This document shows positions 41,692 to 49,715 of a stretch of 64,000 bases of DNA, piece after piece. The notes below the pieces were generated by a model. The model ran no database searches. It had not been told where the DNA came from and saw only the letters and a list, made by a program, of their open reading frames with translations. The DNA comes from Demequina zhanjiangensis (GTDB taxonomy: Bacteria; Actinomycetota; Actinomycetes; Actinomycetales; Demequinaceae): contig NZ_JAUHPV010000005.1 of the NCBI RefSeq assembly GCF_030418315.1, positions 124,001 to 188,000 on the forward strand. The letters run 5' to 3'. Every line of letters begins with the position of its first letter. Positions within the stretch are counted from its first letter, which is position 1. A program made the translations under genes and the position numbers.

Positions 41692-43122
41692 TCACGCCGC
41701 GGGGGTGATGTTGTTGTTCACGCAGAACAGGTTGTGCGGGTCGTACTGCTTCTTGATCGCGCGGAGGCGGGACATGTTCTGCCCGTACTGCTGGTCGAGC
41801 ACGCGCGTGTCCGTGGCCTCGTCTCCCGAGAAGTTCAGGTACGCGCCACGCGCTCCGTTGAGGGACCGCGCTGCTTCGGAGGTGGTGCGTGCCCATTCGC
41901 GCACCGTCGCGTAGTTGGAGGGATCCCTGGTCTGCGCGTCGAAGCTGAGCATGAAGGGCGCACCGCGGTCGCCGAATGCCGTCGCGTCTGGCGCGACCCG
42001 CGCGGTAGCACCTCCCATGATCGGGATATGGATCAGCGTCGCGGGGTCGGGGCGCGACATCCCCTGCGCGTGGATGAACGCGAGCGCCTCGTCGTCGAGC
42101 TCGTTCAGGTAGAGGGACTTCCAGTACGCATGGAGGTCGCTCGCGAGTGCATCGAATCCTGCCTGGAAGGCGCGATAGTCGGGGATGAACTCCGTCATGT
42201 CGAACATTGGCGCTCCGAGCTCGCGGAACGGTCTGATGGCCTCGGCTCCCTCGGTGGCGTCGCCTGCGTACATGGCAGCGATGATCAGCACGTCTTGCCC
42301 TTGGATGGGCGGAGGCAGCTCGTCGCTGGGAGGCATGGACCAGTACATCGCCCGTGTGGTCACCTCGTCGGGCGCGGCTAGCGCGAGGTCCCGCCATTGG
42401 GGCAGGAGGTCTGCGCCCGCCTCGATGGGGTGGAACACGGCCGCGAGCGCCACCTCGGGTCCTACGGGATGGGCCTCGAAGGTGAAGTCGACGACGATGC
42501 CGAAGTTGCCGCCGCCGCCTCGGATGGCCCAGAACAGATCCGGGTGCTCGTCGGCGCTCGCTGTGACCAGCGACCCGTCTGCCAGCACGACTGTCGCTGA
42601 CAGGAGGTTGTCGCATGCCAGCCCCCAGCGACGGTGCAGCCAGCCGATTCCGCCGCCGAGAGTGAGGCCTCCGACTCCGGTGGTTGAGACCACGCCTCCC
42701 GGCACCGCGAGGCCGAAGACCTGCGTCTCGCGATCGACCTGGCCCCAGGTGGCGCCTCCCTGAACGTGGACGGTGCGACGCGCCGGGTTCACCCAGACGC
42801 CGTTCATGTCGCGCAGATCGAGCACCAGCCCACCGTCGACGCTCCCGTGCCCTGCGACGTGATGTCCACCGGCCCTGACCGCGAGCAGGAGGTGATGCTC
42901 GCGCGCGAGGTTGACGCCGTCGATCACGTCGGCTTCGCCCGAGCATCGGATGATGAGACCTGGATGCCTGTCGATAGCCAGGTTCTGGACGGCGCGTGCG
43001 GCGTCGTAGTCGGGCTCTCCGGGGGTGAGCAGCTCTCCGCGGAACTGCATCCTGAGCTGTGCGAGCTGGTCCGCGTCGAGCTGGACCATCCCTCCGGTGC
43101 CGTGGGAGGTGGATGTGGACAT
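41692..43122 (-). CDS. FAD-linked oxidase, berberine-bridge-enzyme type
   Basis: 476 residues of the PCMH-type FAD fold. 'AVRAGGHHVAGHG' (about 82-93) holds the His expected to bind FAD covalently (near H87), 'GGGIGWLHRRWGLACDNL' and 'RGGGGNFGIVVDF' are the other FAD contacts, and the C-terminal 'YDPHNLFCVNNNI' is the BBE motif. The second covalent Cys of bicovalent members is replaced: 'GGVVSTTGVGG' has Val there. Substrates in the family range from sugars to secondary metabolites; none can be assigned. No signal peptide is seen. Confidence 0.85.
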   Translation of the reverse strand: MSTSTSHGTGGMVQLDADQLAQLRMQFRGELLTPGEPDYDAARAVQNLAIDRHPGLIIRCSGEADVIDGVNLAREHHLLLAVRAGGHHVAGHGSVDGGLVLDLRDMNGVWVNPARRTVHVQGGATWGQVDRETQVFGLAVPGGVVSTTGVGGLTLGGGIGWLHRRWGLACDNLLSATVVLADGSLVTASADEHPDLFWAIRGGGGNFGIVVDFTFEAHPVGPEVALAAVFHPIEAGADLLPQWRDLALAAPDEVTTRAMYWSMPPSDELPPPIQGQDVLIIAAMYAGDATEGAEAIRPFRELGAPMFDMTEFIPDYRAFQAGFDALASDLHAYWKSLYLNELDDEALAFIHAQGMSRPDPATLIHIPIMGGATARVAPDATAFGDRGAPFMLSFDAQTRDPSNYATVREWARTTSEAARSLNGARGAYLNFSGDEATDTRVLDQQYGQNMSRLRAIKKQYDPHNLFCVNNNITPAA

Positions 43123-43662
43123 GGTGGGGACCGTCTTCCGTCGTGCCGACCCGTGGCCGCTTCTCCCGCCCGGGTCGACATCGTGCCGCGTGCGGCTTGG
43201 GAGTCGGGCGGAGCGTTCGACCGTCGGCGGGCGTGAGCGGGTCGCGGCCGGCTGGCGAGGAGCGCCCCCCTCGGCGCGTCAGGATGCTCGGCTGCGGCGC
43301 GTGACGTGCTCACGCCGTATCTGCCGCACCACCCTGATACGCGACTCCGTAGTCGCGCTAGGTGGTCTCCCTCCCCGTCGGATGGTGCGCCGTGTTCCTC
43401 TCGACAAGTGAAACCCATGGAGCCGGGACCGTCAAAAGAAGGAGAGGCCCGGAAGATGCGGGTTTCGTGGACCACCACGGTCCACGAGCGCATGCTGGTG
43501 AGACGGGCATCCGGGTCCTCTGGACGCCGTCTACGAGCGGCACGAGCGGCCGAGGTAGCCGACGCACACGGGGTCGCCCCTACGTCTCACGATGTCGGAG
43601 TCCGCTACCTACCTGCGAGGAGGCGTCGCCCGCTAGTGTGAGCGTGACGGAAGGGGCGCGCG
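43123..43662. other. 540-base intergenic region without a convincing gene
   Basis: The stretch between the divergent FAD oxidase and membrane hydrolase genes holds no frame with recognisable protein sequence. A short frame from ATG 43456 follows AAGGAG at 11 bases but encodes an Arg-rich peptide without features. The visible structure is the large inverted repeat at 43328-43366. Confidence 0.6.
43328..43366. repeat. large imperfect inverted repeat in the intergenic region
   Basis: Outer arms ACCACC (43328-43333) and GGTGGT (43361-43366) enclose inner arms CGCGACT (43340-43346) and AGTCGCG (43351-43357) around CCGT. It could be an RNA hairpin or operator for the FAD oxidase gene, which starts about 205 bases away on the minus strand. 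Confidence 0.4.
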
Positions 43663-45336
43663 GTGGTGCGAGTGGTGCGGGTCGGGGCGACGCTGGATGT
43701 CGCGGGTGCTGTGGTCGGACTGGTGGCGGTGGCGCTGTCGCTGACGCCGTCCCTGCTTCCGCGGCCTGCATGGGGCCAGGGCCTCGTCTCCGGGCTGGCG
43801 TTCGCCGTCGGCTACGGAGTGGGCGTGCTGGTGTGGCGAGGCATCGCGAGGCTCGGGCGCGGGCGCATCCCCGCCGCTGCCGACGCGAAGGCCTGGATCG
43901 TGGTGGTCATCGGCGTGGTCGGCGCCGCGGCGCTCATGCCGTTCGCCCTCGGGTGGCAGAACTCGGTGCGCGAGGCCGTGGGAATGCCCGATACGAGCGG
44001 CTTCGACTGGCTGATCGCTGCCCTCGCCTTCGCGCTCGGCTCGTGGCTCGCGTTCGCGATCGGGCGCGGCGTCGCCGGCGGCTATCGACGGCTCTGGGCG
44101 CTCATCTCGCCCCGCATGCCCGGGCGTGACGATCGGCCCCGTGTCGCGGCGTTCACGTCGGGCGTGACGACGGTGGTGGCGATGCTCGTGGTCTTCTCGT
44201 TGGGGCTGTCGGCGGTCTCGTGGTTGCTGACGGTCGCGTCGGCCCACAAGAACCGCCAGTACGACCCGGAGTACGCGCAGCCCACGAGTCCGCTGCGCTC
44301 TGGAAGCGCGGAGAGCCTGGTCGCGTGGGACGAGGTGGGTTTCGCGGGGGCCAAGATCGTCGGGGGCGGACCGACCGCCGAGCAGATCGCGCTCGTGACC
44401 GGAGTCGAGGCGACAGAGCCCATCCGGGTGTACGTGGGGCTCGACGCGCCGGGCGGGTTCGAGGAGCACGCGGAGCTGGCGGTCGCCGAGCTCGAGCGCA
44501 CGGGTGCGGCAGATCGCGACGTGCTGCTCATCGCGGGCAGCACGGGCTCCGGGTGGGTGGATCCTGCCGCGATCGACGGGTTCGAGTACCTCCACGCGGG
44601 CAACACGGCGCTCGTGTCCATGCAGTACACCGCCACTGGCAGCCCTGTCTCAGCGATTCTCACGCCCGACGCGTCCCAGGACGGGACGACTGCCTTGGTC
44701 GAGGCCGTCACCGGATGGTGGAACGAGCTTCCCGAAGGCGATCGCCCTCAGCTGGTGGTCTACGGCCTGAGCCTCGGCAGTCTCGGCATCCAGTCGGCGT
44801 ACGACGACCTGGACGACCTCATGGCCTCCACGGACGGTGCGGTGCTGGCCGGCACACCGTCGTTCACGCCGATCTGGGCGGCCACCCAGGACGCGCGCGA
44901 CGCGGGAAGTCCGTATGCGCTTCCCACCCTGGACGGCGGATCGCACGTCAGGTGGGCCGACGCATGGGGCGGGCTGGAGGAGCTCCCGGGCGAGTGGGAG
45001 GAGACGCGCGTCGCGTACCTTCAGCATGGGAACGATCCGATCGTCTGGATCGGTCCCAGCGTCATCTGGTCCAAGCCGGAATGGCTGATCGACGGGCAAC
45101 GCTCGGACGCGGTCAGTGACGACATGGTGTGGATCCCCGTGGTGACGGCGTTCCAGGGCGTGATCGATCTGATCCTGTCCACGGCGGTCCCGGAGGATGC
45201 CGGCCACAAGTACGGCAACCTCGCGGTCGACGGCCTGCACCAGATCACCGGCGACGCCGGGCTCGATGACGAGGCCGTTGCACGCATCCGTGCGGTCATC
45301 GAGCAGTACGACACCTTCTCGCCGGTCGCGAACTAG
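43663..45336 (+). CDS. membrane-anchored alpha/beta-hydrolase family protein (Abhydrolase_9/DUF2319 type)
   Basis: 557 residues. About four membrane helices in the first 195 residues ('LSLTPSLLPRPAWGQGL' between the first two is characteristic), then a large hydrolase domain with nucleophile elbow 'YGLSLGSLG' near residue 368, and 'VAYLQHGNDPIVW' and 'HKYGNLAVDGLHQI' near the C-terminus supplying Asp and His candidates. The family is common in actinobacteria, and its substrate is unknown. The start GTG 43663 follows GGAAGGGG. Confidence 0.82.
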   Translation: MVRVVRVGATLDVAGAVVGLVAVALSLTPSLLPRPAWGQGLVSGLAFAVGYGVGVLVWRGIARLGRGRIPAAADAKAWIVVVIGVVGAAALMPFALGWQNSVREAVGMPDTSGFDWLIAALAFALGSWLAFAIGRGVAGGYRRLWALISPRMPGRDDRPRVAAFTSGVTTVVAMLVVFSLGLSAVSWLLTVASAHKNRQYDPEYAQPTSPLRSGSAESLVAWDEVGFAGAKIVGGGPTAEQIALVTGVEATEPIRVYVGLDAPGGFEEHAELAVAELERTGAADRDVLLIAGSTGSGWVDPAAIDGFEYLHAGNTALVSMQYTATGSPVSAILTPDASQDGTTALVEAVTGWWNELPEGDRPQLVVYGLSLGSLGIQSAYDDLDDLMASTDGAVLAGTPSFTPIWAATQDARDAGSPYALPTLDGGSHVRWADAWGGLEELPGEWEETRVAYLQHGNDPIVWIGPSVIWSKPEWLIDGQRSDAVSDDMVWIPVVTAFQGVIDLILSTAVPEDAGHKYGNLAVDGLHQITGDAGLDDEAVARIRAVIEQYDTFSPVAN

Positions 45337-45366
45337 TGGGCGAGGGCCCGGGCCGGTCGCCCGGGG

Positions 45367-46932
45367 TCAGGCGTCGGCGTGCGCTTCCTCCGCCTCGGAC
45401 ACGATGCGGTTGACCATGCCGCTGAAGATGAGGCCATGGAAAGGAAGCATGGCCAGCCAGTACAGGCGTCCGGTGAGCCCGCGCGGGAAGAACACGGCAC
45501 GCTGCCAGTAGTCCGATCCCTCGTCGGTGGGGTCGACCCCGAGCTCGAGCCAGGCCTTCCCTGGCACCCTCATCTCGGCGCGAAGGCGGAGGAGACGTCC
45601 GCGGTCGACGCGTTCCACCCGCCACACGTCGACGGCGTCGCCCACCCTGATCTCGGTGAGCGCGCGTCGGCCCCGACGGAGCCCGACGCCTCCAGCGAGC
45701 CGATCCATCAGGCCGCGCACCGCCCAGAGGACCGAGGCGGAGTACCACCCCGTCGCGCCTCCCACCTGCGAGACGACGCTCCACACGGCATCGGTCGTCG
45801 CGGTCGTGGCCTTGTGCCGCGCGTCGACGAAGACGGTACGTCCTGCCCACTCGGGATCGCTCGGCATGGGATCGCTCGGGACTCCCGTGACGCGAGCGTC
45901 GACCCAGCTTGTCTCCACGTCGTCGAGCTCGATCCGTCCCAGGGCGAGGCGCACTGCCTCGCGATAGCTGGTGAGGCCCTCAGGCGGCTTCGGGATGAGG
46001 GAGTCGACCTCGTCGGACTTCACCACGCAGGAGTGCAGCAGCGATTCGACGAGCGGGCGCGCGATCTGGCGCGGGACCGGCGTCACGAGGCCCACCCAGT
46101 GGGAGGCGAGGCCAGGCGTGAGGACCGGCAGGGCGGCGATGCTCCGTTGGGGGAGCCCTGCCTCGGCGGCGTACCCGTTCATCATCTCCGAGTAGCGCAT
46201 GACGTCGGGACCGCCGATGTCGACCTCGGTGTTCACCTCGGGCGGCACTCGCGCTGCGGCGAGCAGGTAGTAGACGACGTCGCGCACTGCGATCGGTTGG
46301 ATGAAGTTCCTGACCCACTTGGGCGCGGGCATGAACGGCAGCACCTCGGTGAGGTGGCGGATCATCTCGAACGATGCCGAGCCGGAGCCGATGACGACGC
46401 CGGCGTCGAGGACGAGCGTCGGCGTGGCAGACGCCAGCAGGATGTCTCCCACCTCGCGGCGGGAGGCGAGGTGAGCGGAGAGCTCCACGTCGTCGGGGTG
46501 GAGACCGCCAAGGTAGACGATCCGGCTGACCCGGTGGGCCGCTGCGGACTTGGCGACGTTGATCGCGATCGCACGGTCGAGCCGGCCGTAGTCCCGTCCG
46601 CTGATCATCGAATGCACCAGGAAGTAGACGACGTCCACCTCCTGCATCGCCCGCTCCATCGCCTGCGGGTCGCCGGCGTCTCCTTCGACCACCTCGACCT
46701 CGTCGGCCCAAGGAAGCGCGGCGATCCGGGACGCCGAGCGCGACAGCACCCTTACGCGATAGCCGCCCGCGAGAAGTCGAGGGACCAGGCGTCCACCGAT
46801 GTATCCGGTCGCGCCGAGCACGAGCACGCGTGGAGTCGTGCCGTCTTCACGCACGACGGCGCGAAGGCTCTCCTCCGTGCCGAAGGGGCTGTTCGGCGGC
46901 TGTCCGCCGGGGCCGACCTGCTCGTGGTCCAC
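45367..46932 (-). CDS. NAD(P)-binding epimerase-like protein with C-terminal DUF2867 domain
   Basis: 521 residues in two parts. The N-terminal atypical SDR has 'VLVLGATGYIGGRLVPRLLAGG' (about 35-56) and 'VVYFLVHSM' in place of the classical YxxxK site. The C-terminal half (about 330-520) matches DUF2867, with 'WSVVSQVGGATGWYSASVLW' and 'YWLAMLPFHGLIFSGMV'. The reaction is unknown; related proteins are annotated as NmrA/complex I assembly-like. GTG 46932 was chosen over longer starts because GGAGGGAG lies 7 bases upstream. Confidence 0.78.
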   Translation of the reverse strand: MDHEQVGPGGQPPNSPFGTEESLRAVVREDGTTPRVLVLGATGYIGGRLVPRLLAGGYRVRVLSRSASRIAALPWADEVEVVEGDAGDPQAMERAMQEVDVVYFLVHSMISGRDYGRLDRAIAINVAKSAAAHRVSRIVYLGGLHPDDVELSAHLASRREVGDILLASATPTLVLDAGVVIGSGSASFEMIRHLTEVLPFMPAPKWVRNFIQPIAVRDVVYYLLAAARVPPEVNTEVDIGGPDVMRYSEMMNGYAAEAGLPQRSIAALPVLTPGLASHWVGLVTPVPRQIARPLVESLLHSCVVKSDEVDSLIPKPPEGLTSYREAVRLALGRIELDDVETSWVDARVTGVPSDPMPSDPEWAGRTVFVDARHKATTATTDAVWSVVSQVGGATGWYSASVLWAVRGLMDRLAGGVGLRRGRRALTEIRVGDAVDVWRVERVDRGRLLRLRAEMRVPGKAWLELGVDPTDEGSDYWQRAVFFPRGLTGRLYWLAMLPFHGLIFSGMVNRIVSEAEEAHADA

Positions 46933-47027
46933 GGATGGCTCCCTCCGGCATCGCGTCGTCGCTGTCGAGGTGGGAACACGGTCGTGAGCCGCCCCTATTC
47001 CCACACGGGGTCGGCTCGACGGGGAGT

Positions 47028-47555
47028 TCAGGGGATGATCTGGCTGAGCGCGAAGAGCACCATCGCGTAGATCCCGACGACGGAGAGGATCGCGAGCGCG
47101 CCGACGACCACGGCGGCGATGCCGAGCGTCCCGTTGCTTGCGAGCCCGTTCCGGGCGGCCAGGTAGCCTCGCCAGCCCATCACGATGCCCCCGATGCCCA
47201 ATGCCACGGTGATCAGCAGGGGCGAGTTGAAGCCTGCGATGAACGCGAGGATGAGCGCCGCGGCGATCCCTGAGAGCGCCATCCCGATCACCGCACGAGA
47301 GTTGTGCTCGGTGGCGCGCGTGAAGGCGAGTCCTTCAAGGTTCGGCACGGGTTCGCGCACCGGGTTCGGAGGAGTGCCGGGCGCCGTGCCGGGCAGCGCG
47401 CTCTCCTCAACGGGGGAGCCAGGGATCTGCGTACCGGCGCCGGGTTCCTGAGCCTGCTTCGGGGTCCAGTCGTCGGGTGGAACGATCAGCCCGCCATCAT
47501 CCTGCGGACCTATGCGATCCCGCGCGCCTTCGTCGCCTGGCCACGGAGCTGACAT
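47028..47555 (-). CDS. DUF4190-type two-helix membrane protein
   Basis: 175 residues: a hydrophilic, Pro/Gly/Glu-rich N-terminal half (1-85) and a C-terminal part with about three hydrophobic segments and the sequence 'LGIGGIVMGWRGYLAARNG', typical of DUF4190 domain proteins. Function unknown. ATG 47555 has AGGAG upstream. The next gene on this strand begins 95 bases downstream, so the two may be co-transcribed. Confidence 0.7.
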   Translation of the reverse strand: MSAPWPGDEGARDRIGPQDDGGLIVPPDDWTPKQAQEPGAGTQIPGSPVEESALPGTAPGTPPNPVREPVPNLEGLAFTRATEHNSRAVIGMALSGIAAALILAFIAGFNSPLLITVALGIGGIVMGWRGYLAARNGLASNGTLGIAAVVVGALAILSVVGIYAMVLFALSQIIP

Positions 47556-47678
47556 CGGGGACTCCTGTCGTTGGCTTGTCGTCCACCCTAGTGACCAGGG
47601 CGTGTGGTCGCGCGGTGGGGAGGCGCCTCTGGCAGCGGCGGAAGTGACGAAGTTCCCGGGGCGGCTCCGTGGGGCGAC

Positions 47679-47684
47679 TACGGT
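47679..47684 (+). promoter_or_regulatory. -10 box of leaderless rraB-like gene
   Basis: TACGGT ends 6 bases before the ATG at 47691. Confidence 0.45.
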
Positions 47685-47690
47685 GGTGCC

Positions 47691-48080
47691 ATGGGTTTCC
47701 TGGACAAGATCTTCGGCGGGCGCAAGCGGGTGGAGCCCTACGATCTGTGGAGCGACGACGCCGAGCAGCTCGCCGCTCTCGAGGCGCGGGGTGCCGACGT
47801 CGGTGCACCCCGAGAGTCGGAGTTCTTCCTCTCCTTCACCTCGGACGTGAAGGCGAAGGCCGCAGCCGACGAGCTTCGCTCGCGCCGGATCTTCCACGAG
47901 CTCGTGGAACCGAGCCACGACATCCCCGAGTGGATGATCTTCATCCGTGGGTACAAGGAGCCGCTCGTGCCGGACTTCCTGCGCGAGACGATCGACCTGT
48001 GCGAGGAGTTCGCGCGCACCTACGGCGGCGATTACGAGGGGTGGGCGGGTCTCCTCACCGACGAGGAGAAGCAGGCCTGA
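47691..48080 (+). CDS. RraB-like protein (RNase E inhibitor B domain family)
   Basis: 129 residues. After a short 'MGFLDKIFGGRKR' N-terminus the protein matches the RraB fold: 'FFLSFTSDVKAKAAADELRSRRIFHELVEP' and 'IPEWMIFIRGYKEPLVPD'. In E. coli RraB binds and restrains RNase E; whether actinobacterial relatives act on RNase E/G is unknown. The last 49 bases overlap the 3' end of the convergent pcp gene. Confidence 0.7.
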   Translation: MGFLDKIFGGRKRVEPYDLWSDDAEQLAALEARGADVGAPRESEFFLSFTSDVKAKAAADELRSRRIFHELVEPSHDIPEWMIFIRGYKEPLVPDFLRETIDLCEEFARTYGGDYEGWAGLLTDEEKQA

Positions 48081-48691
48081 TCGTCCTCGAGGGTCGCGAG
48101 CGTGGTCGCGACGGCGATGCGGAGCGCCTCGATGAGGGTGGCGAGCGGCATCGTCGGAACGTCCTCGCCCAGACCCATCTCGGTGGTCGCAGGCACGTGG
48201 ATGAAGCCGGACCTCCTGACGGTCGGCGCGTCGGCTGCTTGAAGCCTGAAGAACGTGTGGTTGCACACGTAGGCCCCAGCCGACAGCGACACCCGTGCAG
48301 GGATGGTCGCGGCGGTCAGCCCTTCGACGATCCGGCTGACGGGCAGCGTGGACCAGAGCGCGGCCGGCGCTTCGGGGTCGATCGGCGTCTCGACGGGACG
48401 CGCTCCCGCGTTGTCGGGGATCCGTGCATCGTCCAGGTTGAGCGCCACCCGCTCCGGAGTGACGTGCCTGCGGCCCTGCGCAACTCCGGTGGCGATCACG
48501 ATGTCGGGCGAGCGATCCTTCACCGCCTGGAGGAGGTACGACGACGCCCGCGCGAACTCGACCGGCAGGCGCACCGCAGACACCTCGGCGGGGCCGTCCC
48601 ACGAGTCGGCCAGCGCCGCGACGGCGTCCCATGAAGGGTTGGCATCGGCACCGTCGAAGGGCTCGAATCCTGACAGGAGCACATGAGGCAT
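48032..48691 (-). CDS. pcp: pyroglutamyl-peptidase I
   Basis: A 219-residue cytosolic cysteine peptidase (family C15) that removes N-terminal pyroglutamate. The catalytic triad aligns closely with Bacillus Pcp: E80 in the first motif (VTPERVALN), C143 in 'YVCNHTFF' and H165 in 'GFIHVP'. The N-terminal 'VLLSGFEPFDG' is also diagnostic. A TAGGCT box 6 bases before the ATG suggests leaderless expression, divergent from the GH114-like gene. The C-terminal tail is antisense to the end of the rraB-like gene. Confidence 0.92.
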   Translation of the reverse strand: MPHVLLSGFEPFDGADANPSWDAVAALADSWDGPAEVSAVRLPVEFARASSYLLQAVKDRSPDIVIATGVAQGRRHVTPERVALNLDDARIPDNAGARPVETPIDPEAPAALWSTLPVSRIVEGLTAATIPARVSLSAGAYVCNHTFFRLQAADAPTVRRSGFIHVPATTEMGLGEDVPTMPLATLIEALRIAVATTLATLEDDQACFSSSVRRPAHPS

Positions 48692-48697
48692 GGGTCG

Positions 48698-48703
48698 AGC
48701 CTA
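48698..48703 (-). promoter_or_regulatory. -10 box of leaderless pcp
   Basis: On the minus strand TAGGCT ends 6 bases before the ATG (48691). Confidence 0.45.
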
Positions 48704-48740
48704 CGGATGAGTCCGGGTGCCTCGCTCCATACTGGCAGGC

Positions 48741-49688
48741 GTGAAAGGGAGAGTGAGCGGCGCGGCGTTGGGCGCGGTCCTCATGGCCGGGTGCGCGGGC
48801 GTGAGCGAGGAGCCCCTGCCGGCCCTGACCGACGCGGTCAGTCCTTCGGTCGACCATGCGGAGTTCGCGCTACCACCGAGTGAGGGCGTGTTCGACTACC
48901 AGCTCGGAGGCGCGTACGACACGGTGGCCGCCGGGGGCAGTGAGGTCGCCATCGACGTGGTGGTCCGCGAACCGTCGGACGGACCGCTCGAAGGCGCGTA
49001 CGACACGGTGGCCGCCGGGGGCAGTGAGGTCGCCATCGACGTGGTGGTCCGCGAACCGTCGGACGGACCGCTCGAAGGCGCGTACAGCGTCTGTTACGTC
49101 AACGGCTTCCAGAGCCAGCCTGGCGACCAGGAGGTGTGGCTCGAGACCGGCGCTGTGCTGCGAGACGCGCTCGGTGAGCCTGTCTTCGATCCCGACTGGC
49201 CCGACGAGCTGGTGCTCGATCCCGCGACCCCGGCGCAGCGCGCCCAGATCCTCGAGATCGTGGGCCCGTGGATCGATGACTGCGCTGCGGCCGGTTTCGA
49301 TGCGGTCGAGATGGACAACCTCGACACGTTCACCCGCTTCCCAGGCGTCGCCGAGGCGGGGGCGATGGCCCTGGTTCGCGCGTACGTCGCACGTGCCCAC
49401 GATGCCGGGCTTGCCATCGCTCAGAAGAACACCGTGGAGATCGCGGCGGAAGGTCTCGGGTTCGACTTCGCCGTGGTGGAGGAGTGCGCAGTGTGGGACG
49501 AGTGCGAGGCCTACATCGACGCCTATGGATCGGCGGTGCTGCAGATCGAGTACCCCGACGCGCTCGCCGAGGGCGACAAGACGTTCACCGAGGTCTGCGG
49601 CGCTGACGGACGGTCACGGCTGCTGGTGCTGCGTGACAGGGACCTGGTCCCCAGGGGCGAGGACGAGTACGTGCGGTCCCAGTGCTGA
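48741..49688 (+). CDS. GH114-like (endo-alpha-1,4-polygalactosaminidase/TM1410 fold) lipoprotein
   Basis: 315 residues. The signal ends in a lipobox-like 'LMAGC' (Cys about residue 18), followed by 'FDYQLGGAYD' and the TIM-barrel domain with 'CYVNGFQSQPGD', 'LVLDPATPAQRAQI' and 'AGFDAVEMDNLDTF', in which the acidic residues of the family's active site lie. Such enzymes cut galactosaminogalactan-type polysaccharides. An exact 84-bp duplication (28 residues, starting GAYDTVAAGG) is inserted near the N-terminus, between the two parts of the fold. GTG 48741 has CATACT 7 bases upstream; GTG 48717 is the alternative start. Confidence 0.75.
   Translation: MKGRVSGAALGAVLMAGCAGVSEEPLPALTDAVSPSVDHAEFALPPSEGVFDYQLGGAYDTVAAGGSEVAIDVVVREPSDGPLEGAYDTVAAGGSEVAIDVVVREPSDGPLEGAYSVCYVNGFQSQPGDQEVWLETGAVLRDALGEPVFDPDWPDELVLDPATPAQRAQILEIVGPWIDDCAAAGFDAVEMDNLDTFTRFPGVAEAGAMALVRAYVARAHDAGLAIAQKNTVEIAAEGLGFDFAVVEECAVWDECEAYIDAYGSAVLQIEYPDALAEGDKTFTEVCGADGRSRLLVLRDRDLVPRGEDEYVRSQC
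48909..49076 (+). repeat. perfect 84-bp tandem duplication inside the GH114-like gene
   Basis: Two identical copies, 48909-48992 and 48993-49076, each encode the same 28 residues from GAYDTV to DGPLE; a third partial start (GGCGCGTAC) follows at 49077. No base differs, so the event is recent or an assembly artefact. The reading frame is preserved. Confidence 0.95.
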
Positions 49689-49715
49689 CGCGGAACGCCG
49701 TCGCCGGCGTTCGTC

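Noticed and set aside
43456..43641. Short frame in the intergenic gap preceded by AAGGAG
   Set aside because: The spacing to the ATG is long (11 bases) and the Arg-rich peptide has no recognisable feature.
45379..47070. Plus-strand open frame opposite the epimerase/DUF2867 gene
   Set aside because: Low-complexity His/Arg-rich translation without motifs, while the minus strand shows a Rossmann motif and a ribosome site.
48909..49076. CRISPR-like repeat
   Set aside because: The units are directly adjacent without spacers and are in-frame coding sequence.
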